Shown one piece after another: positions 1 through 6,392 of a stretch of DNA of 6,634 nt. The stretch lies in the NCBI GenBank assembly GCA_027451605.1, contig DAIDJA010000101.1, positions 1 to 6,634 of the forward strand, given 5' to 3'. The stretch's first letter is position 1. The number at the start of each line of letters is the position of its first letter. The translations under genes were made by a program, and so were the position numbers. The stretch is from Acidimicrobiales bacterium (GTDB lineage Bacteria > Actinomycetota > Acidimicrobiia > Acidimicrobiales > JABEUL01). Under the pieces are notes generated by a model, which was given only the letters and a program-made list of their open reading frames with translations, ran no database searches and had not been told where the DNA came from.

Positions 1-816
1 TCTGGCTTTCATTAAGACGTTTCTGGTCAAAAATCCAACCATCTGTTCAACTTTTGCTTTATCTTTTGGCTTATAGGGTCTGGCCGGTGAGGGCTGAATG
101 TCGTAATGATTACACATATCCAGATAACTTTCATTTAATATAAGCGAGTATCTGGTATTTTCATTAACCGCAGATTTTAAGTTGTCGCTCCTTAATCTAT
201 TGGTAAGCCCTTTAAAGAATTCAAATGCATTTACATGGCCGTTTATAAAGTTTTCTAACTTTTGAGATTTATGTACTTCAAGATAAGAATAACCGGAATA
301 AGCAAGCGTAGCTATAAATACGTTGCCGTAAAAGTCAATTTCACCTGTACTTTTTGAATATATGGGTACAAGGGTGCCGGCATAGTCGATATAGAGCTCA
401 TCTCCTTTTTCATGGGTAAGTACCATAGATAAGGGATTTTCTTTCGTAATTTCGTCAATTTTATCAGCGAACCAAGAATAACTGTAACATCTAGGGGGGT
501 CTAACCCGTTTATATACTCTTCGTACAAAACCTTAACTGTAAGTTTCTTATGAGCCTTTAACTCTTCTATGAGATCTTTGAAATCGGGCACAATCTTTTC
601 ATTTGAATGCTTTCTGCCTGGTTTTTTATCATAGATTATCTCATCAAGCTCTTCATCGTTAAGAGAATCCAATTTTTCACAGGTAATCTTAAATTTGTCA
701 ATTTTCCCGGTAAATCTTGAAACCGTCGAATTTGAAACTCCGACAACTTGAGATATCTCTCTATCGGACATATTGTGCTTTAATTTCAAATCCAATATTG
801 TTCTGACTGTACTCAT
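1..816 (-). CDS. istA: IS21-family transposase IstA, N-terminal 272 residues (3' end beyond window)
   Basis: This is the DDE integrase-type transposase that cuts and joins the element's ends, normally together with the AAA+ helper IstB. Translation from the ATG at 816 stays open to the left edge. Residues 16-35 form an N-terminal helix-turn-helix (SDREISQVVGVSNSTVSRF). The rve-type catalytic core follows, with D144 in YIDYAG, D211 in RSDNLKSAV and E257 in KDKAKVEQMV, so the catalytic triad is complete. IstA proteins are usually about 400 to 500 residues, so roughly the last third is missing because the window ends, not because of damage. The start is supported by a weak GGTG about 8 nt upstream and by the typical IstA N-terminus MSTVRTILDLKLK. 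The gene lies 94 nt downstream of the stop of the interrupted regulator and in the same direction, so read-through from the pilus operon could add to its expression (inference). Confidence 0.93.
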   Translation of the reverse strand, partial: MSTVRTILDLKLKHNMSDREISQVVGVSNSTVSRFTGKIDKFKITCEKLDSLNDEELDEIIYDKKPGRKHSNEKIVPDFKDLIEELKAHKKLTVKVLYEEYINGLDPPRCYSYSWFADKIDEITKENPLSMVLTHEKGDELYIDYAGTLVPIYSKSTGEIDFYGNVFIATLAYSGYSYLEVHKSQKLENFINGHVNAFEFFKGLTNRLRSDNLKSAVNENTRYSLILNESYLDMCNHYDIQPSPARPYKPKDKAKVEQMVGFLTRNVLMKAR

Positions 817-899
817 ATTAATACACCAATTCTTTTTTTGTTTTGTTTTTAAATTTGTCATAACGACAATTTATTCAAAAACAAAAGATCAATTTCTCA
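817..899 (-). other. IS leader between end repeats and istA; no gene seen
   Basis: This 83-base AT-rich stretch is the leader of istA. It contains A/T runs and one small inverted repeat: TTGTC at 855-859 and GACAA at 865-869 around a 5-base loop, with imperfect pairing beyond. On the transcribed (minus) strand the hairpin is followed by A-rich sequence, not a U-tract, so it does not look like a terminator. It could be part of the istA promoter or an operator, but I see no clear -35/-10 pair. Only weak matches (TTGTTT, 16 nt, TATGAC) occur on the minus strand. Confidence 0.35.
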
Positions 900-943
900 G
901 TGTGCGAGAGTTACTGGAATGGGTGTGCGAGAGTTACTGGAAT
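900..943. repeat. Two perfect 21-bp direct repeats at the IS21 end (23-bp period)
   Basis: The sequence TGTGCGAGAGTTACTGGAAT, preceded by G in both copies, occurs at 900-920 and again at 923-943, separated by two bases (GG). The copies are identical over 21 bases and diverge immediately outside. Tandem repeats just inside the terminus are a recognised feature of IS21-family elements and are thought to bind the transposase; that role here is inferred from position. The repeats also supply the last codons and the TAA stop (911-913) of the interrupted regulator gene. Confidence 0.85.
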
Positions 944-3151
944 ATTCAGATATCCTTCCAAAGTGATCCAGTTCGGTTCTTGCAATCCTTCAAAGGCCCT
1001 ACCGGTGATAAGGCTCATTGCCTTTTCTAAGTCTGATTCAAGTTCTGACTTACCAAGTTTTCGAAACAACTCATAGTCGGTAAAAACTGAATCGGCAAAC
1101 TTTAATATGCCATTGTATGACGGCGGCATATGTTTTGAACCATCCTTATTTGTTCCCAATGATCGCCGTATCTGCCAAACCGCCGTATTTAAGGAATCTC
1201 GGGTTAATAATTGATCAGGCCAGATTGCGGTTGCCCAAATAGTTTTATCTACGCCGTTTGGATGTAAAGCTATATAGACGATCGACTCGAGCAATCTAAC
1301 TTTATCAATAACAGTTGATGTCCCCTGCACCTCAACTCGTCCCAGGACCTTTACAAGTACATCTCCGTCACTTAGACCGAGAAAGTCGAGAGAAACTGAT
1401 TCAAATACCTTTTCTTCAAAATGATTTAGTTTGCCAATACCAATAAGTGGTTCATCGTCAATTAGTTCTTCGTACTGACTATCTGGTGCCCGTAAGTCAA
1501 TTTCAGCATCGCTTACGATTGTCTCACAAGAAGATGACAGACCCGCAATCAACTCATTCAAATTGGCAATGTCTACCTCGCTTATCTTCAAAGGTTCGTT
1601 TAGTTTAAGGGAGGTATTTGAATCGCTGCATTCACTTTCTTCTGCATGTAAAGTTCCTATAAGGTCATATTTAGATTCTGAATTCGATTCACTGTTTAAA
1701 ACAATTAAACCGGAACAGGATAAGTCACTCAAGTCTTCGCCATTAAATCGGTCATTAAGCTCGCTAAATTCACCATTCAAATTATTTATAATCACAAGTG
1801 TATTTTCAAAGTTACATTTTTGACCATGTCGGGTATTTTTGAGAACATCGACTCCTGAAAGAACCACCTTGAGGTTCATCAAGTCGATTAAGTCATCTGA
1901 TTCGAGCTCAAAATTAATCAGGTTTACTTCATTTATCCCTCTGCACAATATCGAAGTCGCACACTCCAAAATTACGTTTTGAATAAATAAAGTCCCAAAA
2001 TCGCCATATAAGTTAACCGGCCTTTTACACATACCGTTTACAAAAGTATACGTATTATTATAAAACTGGATACAAACAAATCCCATAAATAAATTATCTA
2101 ATGAGAAATTCAAATAATCGGTATCACTTAAATCGGTTAAATTAACCGATACAGTATTGGCAGCAGGATCATAACTTAAATTTGGAAGGCCATATTTCCA
2201 TTCAGTTAAATTAAGATTCAGTAAATAAAATCTGGCCGATTTATCGTCAATTTCAAAATAACGAATTTCCGGAAGTAACTTTTCAAAACAAGTAGCTTTT
2301 TCCATGATGCCAAAGATACGTTTTAGATTGTCATAAAGTCGGTAATTTATTCCGACAGCCTTATACTCAAACTCTCTCAATAAACCGGACGGCTGCCAAA
2401 TTCTCTGACCGAATTTGCGAATTTTCAGTTGTCGGCGTTGTTTGACCCGAATCAGCTCACCGATTATTACTCCGCTCAGCCCGCAGCTCAAATATTTGAC
2501 CAACGTCAAATAGGGATCGGACTGAAACATATCATTTTTCTTTTTTTCATCTGATTGTCCCGCCTGCACCCCGTGAATAGCCAAATCCGTACCCCTATTA
2601 AAACTGACGTCTTGTGATTTTTCGCTTATATTTACAGTTGCTACATATTCATGTCTAGCTACGGCATTAACAGAATTGATTGAATAAGCACTCAAATTAC
2701 TTATTGAAGTTATAGTGAGAATGAAAAATATTAGAATCGACGGTATCAGCAGTGCCCAAGGAGATTTTTTCAAAGCGGAAGAATTTAACCCTACTAGCTG
2801 TCTGAGTTTCAATTTTGAACTCTTATCGACACTTCCCAAAGTTGTTTTAAGCTGCATAATTCTAATCGACAATACCGTCAAATGGAAGACCCATACAACC
2901 CAGAAAAATAAAGTTACTGCAATGACAGCCTCAAAAATATGACTAACCGCCAATCCCGGTACCGAATTAGATATACCCCCCAATTTAAAATTCATATTGC
3001 GGGTACTCTCATAGAACTTAAATAAAATAAACGGGATTATACCTACAAGACCAAGTGACAAAATTGCCAAAGATCCGGAAAAAAGTATCCGTTTCCCAAA
3101 TTCAATTGCTCCATAAATATACCTATATAAATTTCTGCCATTAAAGTTCAT
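911..3151 (-). CDS. Membrane-anchored winged-helix/BTAD (SARP-type) regulator of the Tad locus, truncated by IS21
   Basis: The 746-residue product has four predicted membrane helices near residues 24-46, 70-95, 131-153 and 216-234. A strongly basic stretch follows (RVKQRRQLKIRK, 235-246), which places the large C-terminal part in the cytoplasm. Residues 250-450 resemble the middle region of large BTAD proteins found in actinobacterial Tad loci (from memory, not searched). Residues 458-580 are acidic and Ser/Asn-rich, probably a linker. Residues 597-690 form an OmpR/SARP-like winged helix, with IWPDQL, then DSLNTAVWQIRRSLG as likely recognition helix, then YNGILKF. A BTAD domain begins near 690 (TDYELFRKL) but stops after about 45 residues, where roughly 100 or more are usual. 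Leu735 spans the IS junction, and the final NIPVTLAHPFQ is IS-encoded. The start ATG overlaps the tadG-like stop (TAATG), indicating coupling. No LysM motif is visible in the 154-215 loop, where relatives often carry one. DNA binding is likely; the targets are unknown. Confidence 0.8.
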   Translation of the reverse strand: MNFNGRNLYRYIYGAIEFGKRILFSGSLAILSLGLVGIIPFILFKFYESTRNMNFKLGGISNSVPGLAVSHIFEAVIAVTLFFWVVWVFHLTVLSIRIMQLKTTLGSVDKSSKLKLRQLVGLNSSALKKSPWALLIPSILIFFILTITSISNLSAYSINSVNAVARHEYVATVNISEKSQDVSFNRGTDLAIHGVQAGQSDEKKKNDMFQSDPYLTLVKYLSCGLSGVIIGELIRVKQRRQLKIRKFGQRIWQPSGLLREFEYKAVGINYRLYDNLKRIFGIMEKATCFEKLLPEIRYFEIDDKSARFYLLNLNLTEWKYGLPNLSYDPAANTVSVNLTDLSDTDYLNFSLDNLFMGFVCIQFYNNTYTFVNGMCKRPVNLYGDFGTLFIQNVILECATSILCRGINEVNLINFELESDDLIDLMNLKVVLSGVDVLKNTRHGQKCNFENTLVIINNLNGEFSELNDRFNGEDLSDLSCSGLIVLNSESNSESKYDLIGTLHAEESECSDSNTSLKLNEPLKISEVDIANLNELIAGLSSSCETIVSDAEIDLRAPDSQYEELIDDEPLIGIGKLNHFEEKVFESVSLDFLGLSDGDVLVKVLGRVEVQGTSTVIDKVRLLESIVYIALHPNGVDKTIWATAIWPDQLLTRDSLNTAVWQIRRSLGTNKDGSKHMPPSYNGILKFADSVFTDYELFRKLGKSELESDLEKAMSLITGRAFEGLQEPNWITLEGYLNIPVTLAHPFQ

Positions 3152-3573
3152 TATAGAGTCGGACCTATACCGGCCACGTTGACTGCAGATCCCGTTGCAC
3201 TGATTTTAAGTGAATTTATGCCGATAATCGAACTAAGTAGCGTCGGGATAGAATAAGTCACTCTTACATAGACGGTATTCCCCACAACCCAAGCTACACC
3301 CGGATGTCCTGAAACTTTTAAAAAATTTTGAGCTGCCGAGATTGCTTTTTCTGAGTTGATAACGACCTGATCCTGCCTTAAATAGCTAACCCTTAGCTGA
3401 GCTGCACCTTCTCTGGCTGCCTGATTTGCAAGGTTAGTTGCATTAATTTCCGAACTGAGCTGTCGACCCCCGTCTACCACCACGGCTAAAACCGCAAATA
3501 ATACAACAAGCAATATTACAAACATGGCGGTAATCGAACCACATTCAGAGTCTTTCTTAAACGCATTTAACAT
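3151..3573 (-). CDS. TadG-like pilus/secretion accessory protein
   Basis: This 140-residue protein has a short basic N-terminus and then ECGSITAMFVILL, a hydrophobic helix at about residues 12-35, and VVDGGRQL. The rest would lie outside the membrane. That layout, the Ala-rich helix after it (NLANQAAREGAAQL, about 46-60) and the C-terminal beta-rich part ending in SSIIGINSLKISATGSA match the small TadG-like proteins of actinobacterial Tad operons. TadG homologues help anchor or assemble the Flp pilus. The Glu found at +5 in the two TadE-like neighbours is replaced by Met here, as usual for this group, so prepilin peptidase cleavage is doubtful. I chose the ATG at 3573 over the adjacent TTG at 3576. 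The gene starts 9 nt after the upstream stop with only a weak G-rich stretch as ribosome binding site, so expression is probably coupled to its neighbour. Confidence 0.82.
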   Translation of the reverse strand: MLNAFKKDSECGSITAMFVILLVVLFAVLAVVVDGGRQLSSEINATNLANQAAREGAAQLRVSYLRQDQVVINSEKAISAAQNFLKVSGHPGVAWVVGNTVYVRVTYSIPTLLSSIIGINSLKISATGSAVNVAGIGPTL

Positions 3574-3582
3574 CAAGATTGG

Positions 3583-4023
3583 TTAGCCCCCAAATTGACT
3601 GACATAGGGATCAATAGGTGCGGTACCTGTTGCCCGTTCAGTTACGGATGGTCCTATCCCGGAGATCTGTACCGTGGAAAGTGAAACATTGCAAATTAGG
3701 GTAACCGACACCGTTCCGCCTGCATGATAGTTAGAAGAATTTATCTTAATGTTTGGTCCTCCGTTACAATAAATTCCCTGCGTTGCCAATTCACCTTCTA
3801 TATGCTCATTAACTGAAAGCTCGGCTAAAGTTGGACTACCCGCAACAGCTGCTAACTCAGCGGCATTTTTTACCGCAGACCTCAGAAGGATGGAAGTTCT
3901 TTCAACTCTCAATCCAATAATAAAAACAAAAATAACAGCTAACAGAATTGGGGTCAAGACAACAAGTTCTGCGCTTAAAGAACCAGTTTCATTAAAATAG
4001 GTGTTACTTTTTAACAGGCCCAT
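3583..4023 (-). CDS. TadE-like pseudopilin with conserved Cys pair
   Basis: The 146-residue product opens with a 14-residue leader ending in Gly. Then comes SLSAELVVLTPILLAVIFVF, a pilin-like hydrophobic helix with Glu at +5 after the Gly, which fits prepilin-peptidase processing of TadE/TadF pseudopilins. After the helix it is Ala-rich (AVKNAAELAAVAG), then a beta-rich domain with C86 (IYCNGG) and C111 (LICNV) around HAGGTVSVT. The pair probably forms a disulfide outside the membrane. The C-terminal pattern GIGPSVTERATGTAPIDPY strongly recalls the actinobacterial TadE-type family. The ATG at 4023 lies one base after the tadE stop and gives a leader of normal length. A GTG at 4056 or ATG at 4053 would add about 10 residues and overlap tadE by about 30 nt. 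Likely role: minor pilin or envelope accessory of the Tad system. Confidence 0.83.
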   Translation of the reverse strand: MGLLKSNTYFNETGSLSAELVVLTPILLAVIFVFIIGLRVERTSILLRSAVKNAAELAAVAGSPTLAELSVNEHIEGELATQGIYCNGGPNIKINSSNYHAGGTVSVTLICNVSLSTVQISGIGPSVTERATGTAPIDPYVSQFGG

Positions 4024-4024
4024 A

Positions 4025-4396
4025 TTACTCACTTGCCCTAAATCTTTGAACATCACCTGAAGCCGATGCGCTTAAAGTTAGAGACCAAAACGGTAGTATG
4101 GAAAGGCATCTACCGGTAACCGTTACCGTTACATAATCACCTGTTTGTACGTTTAGTCGGGTTAACTGAACATCGCCACCGGAAGTATTTTTGATGAATT
4201 CAGCAACCGAAGTTTTAACGGCCGGGTAGCTAGCCGATGGAACCGAAGCTGTTTCTAATCCGTCACTAGCTGAAGCCTGTATCACCTCATAGGCGTGAGC
4301 AAATATTCCAATTTGAACAATCAAAAATATTAGGATCATAAATATCGGAACTATTATTACAGCTTCGGCGGTCGCAAATCCCCCTTGATCTTCCAT
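4025..4396 (-). CDS. tadE: TadE-family pseudopilin
   Basis: This 123-residue protein has a very short acidic leader (MEDQGG), then FATAEAVIIVPIFMILIFLI with Glu at +5 after the second Gly. That is the processing and assembly motif of TadE-type pseudopilins. One membrane helix (about residues 12-31) is followed by AHAYEVIQASASDGLETA, a helix typical of TadE, then a beta-rich domain with VTVTVTGRC and LPFWSLTLSASASGDVQRFR. The closing V-x-RFR pattern is familiar from actinobacterial TadE proteins. The ATG at 4396 overlaps the pilin stop as TGATG, with no clear Shine-Dalgarno, so translation is probably coupled to the pilin gene. A TTG start at 4399 would add one residue. Expected role: minor pilin needed for Flp pilus assembly. 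Confidence 0.85.
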   Translation of the reverse strand: MEDQGGFATAEAVIIVPIFMILIFLIVQIGIFAHAYEVIQASASDGLETASVPSASYPAVKTSVAEFIKNTSGGDVQLTRLNVQTGDYVTVTVTGRCLSILPFWSLTLSASASGDVQRFRASE

Positions 4397-4605
4397 CAAC
4401 TGTTAGGGGTATTATAAGTAATTGACGTTGCCTTAGATTTTACAGCATTAAATATTATCGTTCCGGCGACTATGGCAAGGGCCACAAATACGGCAGTCAG
4501 AACTACCGTTTCTGCGACTGAACCATCCTCATAACTGTGCAATTCAAATGCTTTAGCTTTAAGGAAATAAAGCGTAACCTGTAGTTGACAAATTATTTGT
4601 TTCAT
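4396..4605 (-). CDS. Small Flp-like pilin (putative major pilin)
   Basis: This 69-residue protein sits between tadC and tadE, where Flp pilin genes lie in Tad operons. It has a 28-residue leader ending in EDG, then SVAETVVLTAVFVALAIVAGTIIFNAV (one hydrophobic helix, about residues 29-54) and a short polar tail. Cleavage after Gly28 would leave a mature pilin of about 41 residues, near the usual Flp size. The Glu is at +4, not +5 as in classic G/xxxxEY Flp proteins, and the Tyr is Thr, so this is a divergent Flp or an actinobacterial pilin-like protein. It is the only gene in the window with both a clear gap from its upstream neighbour (28 nt) and a good ribosome binding site, fitting a highly translated subunit. 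Confidence 0.75.
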   Translation of the reverse strand: MKQIICQLQVTLYFLKAKAFELHSYEDGSVAETVVLTAVFVALAIVAGTIIFNAVKSKATSITYNTPNS

Positions 4606-4609
4606 ATAA

Positions 4610-4615
4610 TCCTTT
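4610..4615 (-). promoter_or_regulatory. Ribosome binding site of the pilin gene (AAAGGA)
   Basis: AAAGGA lies 4 nt upstream of the ATG at 4605, in the 28-nt gap between tadC and the pilin gene. It fixes the pilin start and contrasts with the overlapping, poorly marked starts of the genes that follow. I see no promoter elements or terminator in this gap. Confidence 0.7.
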
Positions 4616-4633
4616 CAATTATTATTTTCTCCA

Positions 4634-5548
4634 TTAGAGACCGGTAAAGATTTTTTGTATTGCAGGATACCCTACAAATATAAGGAATCCAAGTAAAAGC
4701 AGGACACTGGGGAAAAACAGCCTTTCGGTAACAGAGTTTGCTTCTGATTCTTCTTTAATCAGCCGCTTTTCTCGCAGAGACTGTGCCTTACGGGTTATCG
4801 ATGCTTTAATCTTTGCCCCCTCAGAGCCCGAGATTTTAAATATTGAAGCAACTTCTCGGAGCAACGGCAGATTCAGATCCTTGGATACATTTGTAAATGC
4901 AGTCCACAGTGGCTCATTGAATTGATTAGAAAGCGCAAACTGGCTTTTTAGTCTCTCCATCACAATATTGTTTCCAATATTTGCATTAATAGTTAAGGAT
5001 TCTTCCAATCCCATTCCGCCCGCGAGACATACACCGACTAAGTCAAGATAAGCCGAAATAACGATGAGACTATTTTCGCGAATTTGATTGGCTTTTTGTT
5101 TCAATGAAAAGATCGGCAATACTCCCAACCCAATCACAATAATTAAGGCTAAAACAACAAACAATCCTAAATTTATTCTCAAAATCCCATATGCAATCAT
5201 CACAAAAGTAGCCACACAGCAAGTTAACGACAATGCCAGATTCTTAGAAACATTTTTAGCTACATCCGCAACAATCTCATTGCAGATCGCCAAATCAGCC
5301 TCCAGGGTCGAATTATATAACTTAAATCTTTGCAAAAGATGATAAATGCCATCGGCCAACGATTGCCCTAATTTAAGCGAGTATCGGTCCAGTTTTTTGG
5401 CATTTTCAAATTCAGGCTCAATTCCATAATATTTTCGTAAGGTTTCACTTAGTCTTAACTTTTTTTTCAACAACATGTTTACGAGCAAAATAGACGAACT
5501 AGAAGAAACAATTGCCATTGAAACGGCCACAATATAATTAGCGTTCAT
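4634..5548 (-). CDS. tadC: Tad inner-membrane platform protein TadC
   Basis: The 304-residue protein has predicted membrane helices at about 5-27, 103-122, 127-148 and 278-296. Between the last two is a cytoplasmic type II secretion F (GspF) domain, about residues 155-277. Seen there are SAYLDLVGVCLAGGMGLEES, LPLLREVASIF, GSEGAKIKASITRKAQSLRE and a closing ERLFFPSVLLLLGFLIFVGYPA. This order is characteristic of actinobacterial TadC. With TadB it forms the membrane base on which the CpaF/TadA ATPase acts to polymerise pilin. The length is normal and no damage is seen. The ATG at 5548 overlaps the tadB stop as ATGA, and AGAGAGG at 5557-5563 sits 8 nt upstream as ribosome binding site. Confidence 0.9.
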   Translation of the reverse strand: MNANYIVAVSMAIVSSSSSILLVNMLLKKKLRLSETLRKYYGIEPEFENAKKLDRYSLKLGQSLADGIYHLLQRFKLYNSTLEADLAICNEIVADVAKNVSKNLALSLTCCVATFVMIAYGILRINLGLFVVLALIIVIGLGVLPIFSLKQKANQIRENSLIVISAYLDLVGVCLAGGMGLEESLTINANIGNNIVMERLKSQFALSNQFNEPLWTAFTNVSKDLNLPLLREVASIFKISGSEGAKIKASITRKAQSLREKRLIKEESEANSVTERLFFPSVLLLLGFLIFVGYPAIQKIFTGL

Positions 5549-6324
5549 ACCAGCAACCTCTCTTTGGGCTTATAGCCTGACATCTTTTTCATAATAAATA
5601 TTGCAGATAAATACACGATCATAACCGTCAATAAAACTATTTGACCCATTAAAGTACGATAAGGCTGCATGTAGCTCTTTGCCAAAATTGCTAAAGCGAT
5701 AAAAAAACTTGCACTGAAATATATAATCGTATTCATACTGGCTTTAGTCGACGAACGCGAAGCTTCCACTCGAAGTTGCATCGTGACTTCCTGTCGAGTA
5801 CTTTCTGCCAAATCTCCCAGCAGATTTGCAATCTTAAAGGCTTTTCCTTCAGCGGCATTAATCAAGACCATACAAACCAAGTCACCGACAGGATCATTAA
5901 GCCAATCGGCAAAATTTTGGATGGATGCTGCCATCGATTTGCCGGATTTAATTGATTGACTCAATTCAAAAAGCCCCGGCTTTAAACTCAGTGGCGCAAT
6001 TTCATAACTGGAAACAATAGTCTGTGCTAAACCCGCACTCGAAGAAAGTAAATCTCTCAATAGCTCGGTCCACGTTGCAATGTCTTCCAATCTGTCGGTA
6101 ATCAATTTAGGATTTAGGTTCGATTTTTTAATTACCGTCCAGGACCACACTCCCACAAATAATAAAACTACCAGAAACCATCCCGTTAATATGAGCCCTA
6201 GCGTCCCAATACCCAATCCCAAAAATAGCAATTGTATTTGCCTGGAAGATATACTTTTTTTATTTATAGATCTATTCAGAGGTCGCTTGCCTTTAATACC
6301 CAGACCAAACACAACAAATATCAC
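5545..6324 (-). CDS. tadB: Tad inner-membrane platform protein TadB (true start probably upstream)
   Basis: From the GTG at 6324 the product has 259 residues, with hydrophobic segments at about 32-66, 198-216 and 225-245. A GspF-type cytoplasmic domain at about 85-195 includes WTELLRDLLSSSAGLAQTI, DPVGDLVCMVLINAA and EVTMQLRVEASRSSTKASM, which match actinobacterial TadB. It pairs with TadC as the pilus assembly platform. The start is unclear. The frame stays open 24 codons further, to a CTG at 6396 that overlaps the cpaF stop as CTGA, and those codons encode NKIKQQTVHLLIAVISTVIA. That completes an N-terminal membrane helix which the GTG start would cut in half. A strong AAGGAG at 6399-6404 also points to a start near 6387-6396, but no ATG, GTG or TTG exists there in frame. 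The function is secure; the N-terminus is not. Confidence 0.88.
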   Translation of the reverse strand: MIFVVFGLGIKGKRPLNRSINKKSISSRQIQLLFLGLGIGTLGLILTGWFLVVLLFVGVWSWTVIKKSNLNPKLITDRLEDIATWTELLRDLLSSSAGLAQTIVSSYEIAPLSLKPGLFELSQSIKSGKSMAASIQNFADWLNDPVGDLVCMVLINAAEGKAFKIANLLGDLAESTRQEVTMQLRVEASRSSTKASMNTIIYFSASFFIALAILAKSYMQPYRTLMGQIVLLTVMIVYLSAIFIMKKMSGYKPKERLLV

Positions 6325-6392
6325 ACCTGATACCGCGATAACAGTCGATATGACAGCGATTAAGAGATGAACCGTTTGCTGTTTTATTTTAT

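Larger units (their letters stand above)
1..948 (-). mobile_element. IS21-family insertion sequence, istA-proximal end (partial; continues past left edge)
   Basis: The region holds an IstA-type transposase reading leftwards and, upstream of it, a short leader and two 21-bp direct repeats. Multiple end repeats acting as transposase binding sites are typical of IS21 elements. The outer boundary is inferred at 948. Read inward on the minus strand the element would begin TGAATATTCCAGTAAC, so the plus strand ends in CA as IS21 ends usually do, and the interrupted gene's similarity to its family stops at this point. IS21 elements are usually about 2 to 2.5 kb, so more than half of this one (istA 3' part, istB, other end) is outside the window. 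The target duplication cannot be checked here; if it exists it should start at 949 with GATAT. The family call is firm; the exact boundary is an inference that could be off by a few bases. Confidence 0.85.

Noticed and set aside
851..873. Inverted repeat (TTGTC/GACAA, 5-base loop) as a terminator between regulator and istA
   Set aside because: The perfect stem is only five pairs, and on the transcribed strand it is followed by an A-rich run with no U-tract.
900..943. Direct repeats as the start of a CRISPR array
   Set aside because: There are only two units separated by two bases, with no spacers; their position next to istA fits transposase binding sites.
773..1030. Plus-strand open frame of 85 codons across the IS end
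   Set aside because: It overlaps the istA start, the IS end repeats and the regulator 3' end antisense, and has no ribosome binding site or recognisable domain; it is a shadow frame.
3583..4056. Longer start (GTG 4056 or ATG 4053) for the second TadE-like gene
   Set aside because: It would overlap tadE by about 30 nt and give an atypically long leader; ATG 4023, one base after the tadE stop, fits better.
4606..4633. Internal promoter or terminator in the tadC-pilin gap
   Set aside because: The 28-nt gap holds a ribosome binding site but no hairpin and no credible -35/-10 pair.
6080..6370. Plus-strand open frame of 96 codons opposite tadB
   Set aside because: It lies antisense to conserved tadB sequence, with low-complexity Pro/Asn/Thr-rich translation and no family resemblance.
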